From Nakamurella silvestris (lineage in GTDB: Bacteria > Actinomycetota > Actinomycetes > Mycobacteriales > Nakamurellaceae): DNA of 64,000 nt. Of the stretch, positions 1-7,551 are shown piece by piece. A program made the translations under genes and the position numbers. The notes below the pieces were generated by a model. The model saw nothing but the letters and a program-made list of their open reading frames with translations, ran no database searches and had not been told where the DNA came from. The stretch is from NCBI GenBank assembly GCA_003576535.1, contig QXCQ01000263.1, positions 1 to 64,000 on the forward strand, in the 5' to 3' direction. The number at the start of each line of letters is the position of its first letter. Within the stretch, counting starts at the first letter, position 1.

Positions 1-24
1 CGGGGTGCGCTGGTTGACCTTCTC

Positions 25-140
25 CGCGAGTGGGCTGCCACACCCCTGGTTGTGGGGTGTCACGGTCCGCTCGCGTAGCTGCCCTGTTCCGCGAGTGGGC
101 TGCCACCCCCCTGAATCTGGGGTGTCACGGTCCGCTCGCG
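25..140. repeat. Tandem pair of 51-bp palindromic units (family 1)
   Basis: Two copies, 25-75 and 90-140, are nearly identical and separated by 14 bp. Each begins CGCGAGTGGGCTGCCAC and ends with GTCACGGTCCGCTCGCG. Within each copy the outer CGCGAG pairs with CTCGCG and the inner CACCCC-type segment pairs with GGGGTG; the stretch between them does not pair well. The same CGCGAGTG...CACTCGCG frame recurs as perfect hairpins at 14052-14102 and 16865-16913. The pair lies beyond the 3' end of the leftward gene at 272-3187. Function is unknown; a terminator or mobile palindrome are both possible. Confidence 0.7.
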
Positions 141-200
141 GGATGGGGTTGGGGGCGGGACGAGGGGAGGGCCCCACCCCTGCCTCGCGCACCCACCAAC

Positions 201-240
201 GACGAAAGGCACCCGGCTCGGTGAGCCGGGTGCCTTCGTC
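201..240 (-). terminator. Terminator hairpin of the NlpC/P60 gene
   Basis: An 18-bp inverted repeat, arms 201-219 (with one extra A) and 223-240, with a 3-base loop. The core is GGCACCCGGCTC paired with GAGCCGGGTGCC. It lies 32 bp past the stop codon of the leftward gene ending at 272 and is its likely transcription terminator. There is no long T run, as is common in high-GC actinobacteria. Confidence 0.75.
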
Positions 241-271
241 GTCTAGTCGCGGGTGGTCGACCCGGTGCTGA

Positions 272-3187
272 TCAGGTCCAGTAGCGGTGCAGGACGCTGT
301 CGACCGGGACGCCGCCGTTGGAGCGGTAGACCGGGCGGATCTGCACGTAGGACCCGACGTCAGGTGCCTCGAGGAGGTACTCGGTCCCGTTGATGTAGCC
401 GAGGTAGATCGCCACGTGCCCGGAGTAGCCGATGATGTCGCCCGGCAGGGCGTCGATCCACGGGATGTCCTTGCCGGCCGAACGCTGGGCGTCGGAGTTC
501 GTCCCGGTGCTGAATCCGGCCTTGTTCAGGACGTACCCGGTCAGGCCCGAGCAGTCGAAGCCGACGATGCCGTCGCAGGAGTTGCTCTCCCCGCCGCCCC
601 GGCTGCATCCCTGGTCGGCCTTGCCGCCGTTGGTGCCGCCGCCCCAGACGTAGGGCAGACCCAGGCTGGCGAACCCGGCCGCGATACCCTCGGCGACCTT
701 CTTGTTCGGGGCCTTGACGACCGCTCCGGCCAGGCCGGAGGTGACGTACGGGCTGTTCGGGATGGTGACGTTGACGCCGTTCTTGATGGAGATCGACGCG
801 GGTACACCGCCGCCGGTCACACCGAAGTACTTCTGGAACAGGAAGAAGAAGTTCCGGTTGCCGTAGGCGCTGCACTCGTCACCGGCGGCCGGGTAGGAGG
901 CCAGGGCCGCGGCGTTCGGCTGGTACGGGGTGTAGTTGTACAGGGACGCGGTCGCGGTGTTCTTGATCGTCACCGGTGCGCCGCCGCAGCCGCTCTCGGC
1001 CACGTTCCAGAGGATCTCGGTGGTCTGCCCGGCCCGGTAGTTGTAGTTCTGCGGGTCGACCTTGTACCGGGACCACTGCTTCGCCATGCCGTAGGCCTGG
1101 TTGAAGAAGCCGGCGTACTCGGGATCGCAGTTCGCCGTGCCACCCGGGCCGGAGTCCGGGCAGTGCCAGCCCCAGGCCGCGTCGTAGGAGGACTCGGTGA
1201 CGTCGGTGCGGGTCAGCAGACCCGATTCCTTCTGCAGGGTGACGAGCATGACCTGCGGGTTGATCCCGCAGGCGGCGGAGACCCGGGCCAGGATCGTGGC
1301 GACGTCCTCCTGGAAGCCACCGCGGTAGGCCTCGCAGTACTGGTCGGCCGGGATGCTGGTGGTGCTGACCTTCAGGTTCTTGAGGCACTCGTCGACGGTG
1401 CAGTCGGCGCCCTTGGTGTCGATGAAGGTACGCAGCTGCGGGACCGTCATGGACTTGGTGTTGTAGAAGACCTCGTCGGAGATGATCCGACCGGGATCGA
1501 AGGTGGTCGACCCGCCGTTGGTGTCCGGTGCGTCGGCCGGGGCGCAGTCACCGGAGTTCGACCCCGGGGGCGGGGTGGGGACGGTGATCGGGTCCGACCC
1601 CAGATCCGGGTCGGTGTCGTCGTGGGGCACCGGCTTGTCGACAGGCCCGGGGACGACCGGGGGATCGATCGGGTCGGTCGGCTTGCCGGACGGGTTCTTG
1701 GGACCGGTGGTCTCCGGGGTCGTCGGCGGTGCGATGGTGCCGGTGGAGATCGGGGTCTTCGAGCCGGTCTCGCTGGGGGTGGTGACCGGTGTCGTGGTGC
1801 CCGGCTTCGGCGTCGAGGTGCTGGTGCTCGGAGTGGTCGGCTTCGTCGTGGTCGGCGTACCGGACCCGGGCGGCGTGGTGGTGCTGTCGGTCGGCGTCGT
1901 GACCGGGGTGTCGGTCGGGGTCGACGTCGGCTCGGTGGGCACGTCGGTGGAGCCGGTCTCGGTGGACACCGGATCGGTGCCGGTCGGGGCGCTCGTCGTC
2001 GGGACCTCGACCGAGGTGGTGGTCACCGGGTCGGTGCCGGTCGAACCATTGCCGGTGGAACCGTTGCCGTTGGAACCACTGCCGGTCGAACCGCTGTCGT
2101 TCGACCCGGAGCCGGTCTGACCCGATCCGGGTGCCTCCGTCGAGACGACCGAGGACGAGCCGGAGCCGTCGCCGTCGGGCACCACCGCGAGGCGGACATC
2201 GGCGAAGGCACCGCCGGCGCTGCGCAGGGGCTGGATCTGGGCCTGCCGGGTGTTCGCCGAGCGGACGAAGGTGGCGGCCCGGGCCGGGGCGAGGTCCTCG
2301 GCGCTGATCCGCACGGCCGAGTTACGGCCGGAGGCCGCTGAAGTGCTGTTCGAACGCTTGTCGGTGCTGGTGTTCTCCGTCCCCGCCGTGCGGCCGGCCT
2401 TCTTCGCCTTCGCGGCCTTCTTGTCGGCTGCTTCCTTGGCTGCGGCCTTCTTCGCGGCCAGCTTGGCCTTGGCCTCGGCGGCCGCAGTCACGGCCGCGGC
2501 GTCCAGGACGGCGGAGGACCCGGGAACGAACTTCGTGGTCAGTTCGCCGGCGAGTCCCTCCCACTTCTGGACGTACTGGCCGACGTTCGTCTCCTGGACG
2601 ACCTCGCCGATCTCCCAGTCGGTGCGGCTGTCGGAGTCGTAGCCGGGGACCCGCTTGACCAGCTGCTCGAAGAACATCCGGGCCGCGCCGATCGCGTCGG
2701 TGCGGCGGTACTCGGTGTACAGGCCGGAGGTCGGGTCGGTCAGTTGCTGGTAGAGCCCCACGTAGACCGCGTTGACGGCGTGCGGGTTCAGCGAGGACTC
2801 CTGCATGGCCACGGCCACGGCGATCCGGACGCCGCGCGGGGTGATGCCCAGCTCGGTGCCCACCTCGGCGATGGTCTGGGCCATGTCGACCTGGGGGCCG
2901 CTCAGCACGGTGCCGTCGTAGGAGCCGCTGACGTTGCCGGTGGCCAGCGTGGTGGTCAGCGCACCGGTGGTGGAGTCGGCCGAGCGGGTGTTGACGAGGC
3001 AGTTGCTCGAGGTGGCGCTCGTGGTGAAGGCGGTGGGAACCTCGGCCTGGGCCGGTTGGGCGAAGGCCGCTCCGGACAGGGTGACAAGCGAGGCCACTGC
3101 GGCTGCTGTGAATGTTCGGAATCGTCGGGAGGGCGCGGTGGCGCGCCCCATCGTCCGACGCTGGACCAATGACCGACGAACTTCCAC
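272..3187 (-). CDS. Secreted three-domain peptidoglycan hydrolase with C-terminal NlpC/P60 domain
   Basis: A 971-residue secreted protein predicted to cut cell-wall peptidoglycan. A basic start and a hydrophobic stretch ending near AFAQPAQA (about residues 15-48) form a signal peptide. Residues about 100-215 look like a lytic-transglycosylase fold, with the glutamate motif AMQESSLNP followed by GLYQQ. An Ala/Lys-rich helix follows at about 230-265, then roughly 200 residues rich in Ser, Thr and Pro, probably a wall-spanning linker. A second transglycosylase-like region (about 560-800) carries VTLQKESGLL. The C-terminus is NlpC/P60, with catalytic Cys in FDCSGL and His in GHVAIYLG. The GTG start has AAGGG about 8 bases upstream; ATG at 3151 (residue 13) is the alternative and still leaves a full signal peptide. 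The NlpC/P60 call is firm; the two glycosidase-like calls rest on motifs. Confidence 0.85.
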   Translation of the reverse strand: MEVRRSLVQRRTMGRATAPSRRFRTFTAAAVASLVTLSGAAFAQPAQAEVPTAFTTSATSSNCLVNTRSADSTTGALTTTLATGNVSGSYDGTVLSGPQVDMAQTIAEVGTELGITPRGVRIAVAVAMQESSLNPHAVNAVYVGLYQQLTDPTSGLYTEYRRTDAIGAARMFFEQLVKRVPGYDSDSRTDWEIGEVVQETNVGQYVQKWEGLAGELTTKFVPGSSAVLDAAAVTAAAEAKAKLAAKKAAAKEAADKKAAKAKKAGRTAGTENTSTDKRSNSTSAASGRNSAVRISAEDLAPARAATFVRSANTRQAQIQPLRSAGGAFADVRLAVVPDGDGSGSSSVVSTEAPGSGQTGSGSNDSGSTGSGSNGNGSTGNGSTGTDPVTTTSVEVPTTSAPTGTDPVSTETGSTDVPTEPTSTPTDTPVTTPTDSTTTPPGSGTPTTTKPTTPSTSTSTPKPGTTTPVTTPSETGSKTPISTGTIAPPTTPETTGPKNPSGKPTDPIDPPVVPGPVDKPVPHDDTDPDLGSDPITVPTPPPGSNSGDCAPADAPDTNGGSTTFDPGRIISDEVFYNTKSMTVPQLRTFIDTKGADCTVDECLKNLKVSTTSIPADQYCEAYRGGFQEDVATILARVSAACGINPQVMLVTLQKESGLLTRTDVTESSYDAAWGWHCPDSGPGGTANCDPEYAGFFNQAYGMAKQWSRYKVDPQNYNYRAGQTTEILWNVAESGCGGAPVTIKNTATASLYNYTPYQPNAAALASYPAAGDECSAYGNRNFFFLFQKYFGVTGGGVPASISIKNGVNVTIPNSPYVTSGLAGAVVKAPNKKVAEGIAAGFASLGLPYVWGGGTNGGKADQGCSRGGGESNSCDGIVGFDCSGLTGYVLNKAGFSTGTNSDAQRSAGKDIPWIDALPGDIIGYSGHVAIYLGYINGTEYLLEAPDVGSYVQIRPVYRSNGGVPVDSVLHRYWT

Positions 3188-3766
3188 AGCACACCCTTAA
3201 GGTTTCGCCCGGGCCGGTGGTCAGGCCCGGTATCAGCGCCGCCTGTGGACGTCGGACCCTCCGCACGATGACGTGCAGAAGGCCGAGTTCACAGGCGCTA
3301 CGGCGACCTTACGCCAATCGGGTGTGCTTGAACATGGCCTTTGCCGGATTGATGGCAATTGAACATCAATTTTACGCTCGCGTACCCCGGGTGTTCATGT
3401 GCGGCCCGAAACCACAGATCGGACTCCGGCTTCACTCGTAAGGATGACAGTTTCAATCATTTGAGGGAAGTCAAGTCACTCATTGACGCCGAGTGAGCAA
3501 CGGGCGACGAGTGCGTCCGGCACCCCGCCGAGGACGGCGCTGCCTTTCGGGCCCTTTCGAGCCCATCCGTGGCCTGTCGGGGGCCTCGCGGATGGCCCCT
3601 CGGGAGAAAATCCCGTCCCGAGGGCCAAACCTGTCGGAGGGGGCTTCCGAATACCCGGGAAGGACCCGTCGGCACCCGCAGAACCTCCCTTTCTCGGCAG
3701 GTTGTCAGCAGCGGGCGGGAGCCGCCGGCCACAGCCACACAGCCACACCCACGAGGGGGAACACCG
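3188..3766. other. Divergent intergenic region with structured leader
   Basis: Separates the leftward hydrolase from the rightward methyltransferase. On the hydrolase side is a low-GC stretch with a 15-bp palindrome AATTGA-aca-TCAATT (3357-3371) and a direct repeat TTGAACAT (3328-3335, 3359-3366), probably promoter and operator DNA. On the methyltransferase side two hairpins sit in the leader: CCATCCG (3563-3569) with CGGATGG (3589-3595), and GGCCCCTCGGGA (3594-3605) with TCCCGAGGGCC (3616-3626). I could not match them to a known riboswitch class. Confidence 0.5.
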
Positions 3767-5083
3767 ATGACGTCCACGGCCGAACGACTCGTCGAACTTG
3801 CCGGAGCTGCCCTCGGTGGTCCGGTTCCGCTGCCCGTGCGGGCCTGGGACGGCAGCCGGAGCGGACCGACGCCAGATCCCGCCGGACCGGTTCTGGTGGT
3901 CAATTCCCGACGGGCCCTGCGCCGACTGGTCTGGTCGCCGAACGAGATCGGACTGGCCGAGGCCTACCTCAGCGGAGACATCGACATCGACGGCGACCTC
4001 ACCGAAGGGCTCGCGGCGCTGTGGTCCGCCGCTCGTGCCGGTGAGGTGGGAAAGCCGAAGCTCGGCCCGCGTCAGATCGCCCGGATGGTGCCCGCGCTGG
4101 CTCGGCTGGGGGCCCTGGGAGGTCGCCCTCCCGGTCCTGGCCAGGCCGCTGCCCTCTCGGGACGCCGGCACAGCCGCGAACGGGACCGGGCGGCCATCGC
4201 TCACCACTACGACCTGTCCAACGACTTCTACGAACTCCTGCTCGATCCGTCGATGGCCTACTCCAGTGCCTACTACCAGGACGGACCCGGCGGCAGCCTG
4301 GCCGATGCGCAGACGGCGAAACTGGATCTCATCTGCCGCAAGCTCGGCTTGCACGAGGGCGCGCGTCACCTGGACATCGGCTGCGGCTGGGGGTCGCTGA
4401 TCTGCCACGCGGCCGAGCACTACGGGACCCGGTCCACCGGCATCACGCTCTCCCGGCAGCAGTTCGACCACGTGTCCAAGCGGGTGGCCCGGGCCGGCCT
4501 CGCCGACCGGGTGGACGTCCGACATGCCGACTACCGCGAGCTCCGGGCGATCGAGCCAGGACCGTTGGAAGGGATCGGAGCCCCGGGGGACTTCGACGCG
4601 GTCTCCACCGTCGAGATGGGCGAACACGTCGGTGACGACGAGTACCCCGCCTTTGCCCGCATCATCTTCGACATGCTCAGGCCCTGCGGCCGTGCCCTGG
4701 TCCAGCAGATGTCCCGCGGCGCGGTGGCCCCGGGCGGCGGCGGGTTCATCGAGACCTACATCGCCCCGGACATGCACATGAAACCGGTCGGCACCACGGT
4801 CGGGCTGCTCGCCGACGCGGGGCTGGAGGTGCGGGACGTCCATGCCCTGCGGGAGCACTACACCTGGACCATCCGGGACTGGCTCCGCACCTTCGAGGGA
4901 AGGATCGACGAGGTGACGGACCTGATCGGCCACGTCGGTGCCAGGGTGTGGCGGCTCTACCTGGTCGGCAGCGCCCTGGCCTTCGAGCAGAACCGGATGG
5001 GTGTGGACCAGATCCTCGCGGTCCGCCCGGCTCTCGACGGCGATGCCGGATTTGCGCCTTCGCGGAAGGGCTGGGAGCTGTGA
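3767..5083 (+). CDS. Cyclopropane-fatty-acyl-phospholipid synthase family methyltransferase
   Basis: An S-adenosylmethionine-dependent methyltransferase of 438 residues that would add a one-carbon unit to the double bond of unsaturated acyl chains in membrane lipids. The SAM-binding motif is HLDIGCGWGSL. Family segments just upstream include AIAHHYDLSNDFYELLLD and SMAYSSAYY; the C-terminal half has STVEMGEHVG and EHYTWTIRDWL, typical of CfaS-like enzymes. The open frame extends upstream, but ATG at 3767 has GAGGGGGA 7 bases ahead and gives the family's normal length. The product could be a cyclopropane, or a 10-methylene/10-methyl branched fatty acid as in several actinobacteria. The next gene overlaps the stop codon, so the two are co-translated. 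Confidence 0.9.
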   Translation: MTSTAERLVELAGAALGGPVPLPVRAWDGSRSGPTPDPAGPVLVVNSRRALRRLVWSPNEIGLAEAYLSGDIDIDGDLTEGLAALWSAARAGEVGKPKLGPRQIARMVPALARLGALGGRPPGPGQAAALSGRRHSRERDRAAIAHHYDLSNDFYELLLDPSMAYSSAYYQDGPGGSLADAQTAKLDLICRKLGLHEGARHLDIGCGWGSLICHAAEHYGTRSTGITLSRQQFDHVSKRVARAGLADRVDVRHADYRELRAIEPGPLEGIGAPGDFDAVSTVEMGEHVGDDEYPAFARIIFDMLRPCGRALVQQMSRGAVAPGGGGFIETYIAPDMHMKPVGTTVGLLADAGLEVRDVHALREHYTWTIRDWLRTFEGRIDEVTDLIGHVGARVWRLYLVGSALAFEQNRMGVDQILAVRPALDGDAGFAPSRKGWEL

Positions 5084-5895
5084 ACTTCCCGGTGGCGACC
5101 TTGTTCCTGGTGATGGGCGTGGCCCTGGCGGTGGTGGTCGTGGTGATGGCAGCCGCCTTCCTCGTCGGGCTCACCACCGGCAAGTACTCGGTGATCGATG
5201 CGGTGTGGGGGCCGGGCTTCGCCGCCGTCGCCCTCGCTTCCTTCCTGGTGTCCGCCGGGCACGGTGTCCCACTGGTGCGCTGGTTGTTGTTGGCGATGGT
5301 GATGCTCTGGGGTCTGCGGCTCGGTGGGTACATCCTCCTGCGCAATCACGGACTCCCCGAGGACGCCCGCTACGTCGACATGATCGACGGTGCCGGCCCG
5401 CTGGTGGTGGTCCGGAAGGTGCAACTGCCGCAAGGACTGACGATGTGGTTCGTCTCGCTGCCGGTTCAGGTGGGGATGGTGATGCCGGGTCCGGCCGGCT
5501 GGGTGCTGTGGGTCGGGGTGGCCCTCTGGCTCCTCGGCCTGGGTTTCGAGGCGGTCGGGGATGCACAACTGGCCTCCTTCAAGGCCGATCCGGCGAACAA
5601 GGGCGCGGTGATGGACCGCGGCCTCTGGCGGTACACCCGCCATCCGAACTACTTCGGGGACGCAACGCTGTGGTGGGGCATCTTTCTCGTCGTGGCGTGG
5701 TCCTGGGTCGGCTGGCTCACCGTGCTCTCGCCGGTGCTGATGACCTACCTGATCACCGCGAAGACCGGGAAAGCACTGACCGAGAAACGTATGTCGTCCT
5801 CGAAACCCGGCTATGCCGCCTATGTGGAGCGGACGTCAGGTTTCTTCCCGCTGCCGCCCCGGAAAGCCGGACGTGAGCGCACGCCTCTGTCGTGA
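5080..5895 (+). CDS. DUF1295 membrane protein (steroid 5-alpha-reductase-like fold)
   Basis: A 271-residue polytopic membrane protein of the DUF1295 family, distantly related to steroid 5-alpha reductases and isoprenylcysteine methyltransferases. Several hydrophobic segments precede the conserved C-terminal signature GLWRYTRHPNYFGD followed by WWGIFL, which in the fold binds a nucleotide cofactor. The start is the GTG inside GTGA at the methyltransferase stop, since upstream sequence in this frame is an alternative reading of the methyltransferase. Pairing of DUF1295 with a CFA-like methyltransferase suggests a role in the same lipid modification, for example reducing a methylene intermediate. 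That role is inference; the family has no settled bacterial activity. Confidence 0.8.
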   Translation: MNFPVATLFLVMGVALAVVVVVMAAAFLVGLTTGKYSVIDAVWGPGFAAVALASFLVSAGHGVPLVRWLLLAMVMLWGLRLGGYILLRNHGLPEDARYVDMIDGAGPLVVVRKVQLPQGLTMWFVSLPVQVGMVMPGPAGWVLWVGVALWLLGLGFEAVGDAQLASFKADPANKGAVMDRGLWRYTRHPNYFGDATLWWGIFLVVAWSWVGWLTVLSPVLMTYLITAKTGKALTEKRMSSSKPGYAAYVERTSGFFPLPPRKAGRERTPLS

Positions 5896-5901
5896 CGGGC
5901 G

Positions 5902-7386
5902 CTATCCCTTCTGGGACAGGGTCCAGAAGCGGTCGCTGCCGGCGAGTGCGATCGCGGCGCTGAAGTCCCCCCGTTTGCTCATGGTGCCCAGGTAGCGCCC
6001 GCGGCCCAGGGCGGTGGACGGTTGGCCGAACATGGCCTGGTAGAGGTTGTTCAGCCGGGTGGTTCGCCAACGCGCGGAGTTGACGATCTGGGTGACCATG
6101 GCCTTCCAGCCGCTGCCGCGAAGGGTTTTCAGCAGTGCTGTGACCTGGCTGTTCGTCGCCTTCACCCCGGTCATCCGCTTGACCATGTTCTTCACCTGGG
6201 TCTCGAAACTTCCACCCCCGTTCACCTTTCGTGCTTCGGTGGAGGAGCAGATCGAGGCGTACAGGGCGACGGTGGTGCCCTTGGCCATGGCGGCGGTGTA
6301 GGACTTCAACCCGGCGCTGTCCGGGGCCCGGTTCAAGCAGCTCTTGTAGGCCCGGGCGACGAGTCGTTGCCGGTATTCGGTTCCCAGCACCACGGCCCGG
6401 GCGACACCGTCGAAGGTGATCTTGCCCTGTTGCAGCAGCACCGAGTACTTGCTGGTCGGGGTCCGGTTCAGCAGGGTCTTGGCCACGTAGTTGACGTAGC
6501 GCGTCGCCTGCGTCTTCGGCACCTGCGGATGTGCCGTCGGAGCGGGTACGACGGAGGCCTGGATGTGTTGGGCCGAATACGTTGCGGTGCTGCTCATCAC
6601 GGCGTAGGTGTTCGAGCTGGCCTGCAGGACCGAGGCGAACCAGCGACTGGTGTATCCCACCGAATGGATGACATTGTGCTGGGCCGTCCAGTTGTCGGAA
6701 CTCCACCCCTGTTTGGAGCCGTGGGTCCCGGTGAGGGCGTTGAAACCGAATTTCTGATTGAACCCGTCCGAACCCGAGGCGTTGGTCTGCCCCATGAGCG
6801 GGATGAGCCACGGTCCGACCAGGCCGTCCTTGTTCACCTGGAACAGGAAGCGGCTCATGTCGTGTGCGGTGATCCGGGCAGCGCCCCAATGTCCGACGTT
6901 GATCGCGTTCGCGGTGTTGGACAGACCGTACCGGGTCGCCATCGAGGGGATGGCCGAGGCGGTGAACAACTGCGAGGCGGTGGCGTCGTCGGAGTACTTG
7001 ATCATGTACTCCAGCGAGGCCCGCAGACTGCCGGTCATCTTCCCGTAGCCGCCGGCCTGGACCGCGTAGTAGGCGGCCAGGAACAGTTTCATGATCGACG
7101 CCGAGGCGACCTGGGTGTTGGCGTTGGCGGTCTCGGCCACGACCTGCCCGGTGGTGCGGTCGACGACGGAGATGTAGGACGTGATGTCGTAGGCCTGGGC
7201 GTGGGCGACCGAGGAGTTGATCGCCGCGGACGGCGTCTGTGGCGCGGCCAGGGCGGTGGCGGTGGCGGCGCTGACCGGGAGGGAGGGGCTCGCCGCTGCC
7301 ATCGGTGCGAGCGGGGCCACCGACGGAAGGGCGGACAGGATGACGGCGAGGGCGATGATCGGCACCAACAGGTGCCGGACTCCCAC
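5902..7386 (-). CDS. Secreted serine beta-lactamase-fold protein with DUF4214-like C-terminus
   Basis: About 494 residues, exported. A signal peptide (HLLVPIIALAVILSALP) leads into a class A beta-lactamase/PBP-like domain. Its probable catalytic SxxK is SIMK in ASASIMKLF; SDD in YSDDATAS is the SxN equivalent and GSKQG resembles the KTG strand. The second half (last about 190 residues) has helical repeats such as NRAPDSAGLKSYTAAM, as in DUF4214 domains of surface proteins. GTG at 7386 is preceded by GGGAG 6 bases upstream and directly starts the signal peptide; a TTG at 7482 would add 32 charged residues. The gene converges on the DUF1295 gene with a 6-bp gap and no terminator. It could be a wall-modifying transpeptidase or carboxypeptidase relative rather than a resistance enzyme. 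Confidence 0.75.
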   Translation of the reverse strand: MGVRHLLVPIIALAVILSALPSVAPLAPMAAASPSLPVSAATATALAAPQTPSAAINSSVAHAQAYDITSYISVVDRTTGQVVAETANANTQVASASIMKLFLAAYYAVQAGGYGKMTGSLRASLEYMIKYSDDATASQLFTASAIPSMATRYGLSNTANAINVGHWGAARITAHDMSRFLFQVNKDGLVGPWLIPLMGQTNASGSDGFNQKFGFNALTGTHGSKQGWSSDNWTAQHNVIHSVGYTSRWFASVLQASSNTYAVMSSTATYSAQHIQASVVPAPTAHPQVPKTQATRYVNYVAKTLLNRTPTSKYSVLLQQGKITFDGVARAVVLGTEYRQRLVARAYKSCLNRAPDSAGLKSYTAAMAKGTTVALYASICSSTEARKVNGGGSFETQVKNMVKRMTGVKATNSQVTALLKTLRGSGWKAMVTQIVNSARWRTTRLNNLYQAMFGQPSTALGRGRYLGTMSKRGDFSAAIALAGSDRFWTLSQKG

Positions 7387-7551
7387 CCGACGCTCCCGGT
7401 TGTCGACGCCGTCCGTGCTGTTCAAATGCCTGCCCCACTCGCCCGTCACCCGATTCCAGTGCCCATCGGCGTCGGCGCTCAAACGAACTCCGGGCCTCGG
7501 CGCGTCGGGTGGCGGATCGGACCGTGTGCAGGCCGATGCAGTAAACCACCC

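Larger units (their letters stand above)
1..271. other. Non-coding window start
   Basis: No credible gene. It holds the tandem palindromes at 25-140 and the terminator at 201-240. The short open frames here run straight through these repeats and match nothing recognisable. Confidence 0.6.

Noticed and set aside
25-140. CRISPR-like array
   Set aside because: Only two units, each itself palindromic at 51 bp, with one 14-bp spacer and no cas genes.
287-2341. 684-codon open frame on the plus strand
   Set aside because: It mirrors the well-supported NlpC/P60 gene on the other strand; the translation is Gly/Arg/Val-rich with no domain, a typical high-GC shadow.
3188-3450. c-di-AMP (ydaO-type) riboswitch before the NlpC/P60 gene
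   Set aside because: Such riboswitches often precede wall hydrolases in actinobacteria, but I could not find the conserved core segments in the leftward leader.
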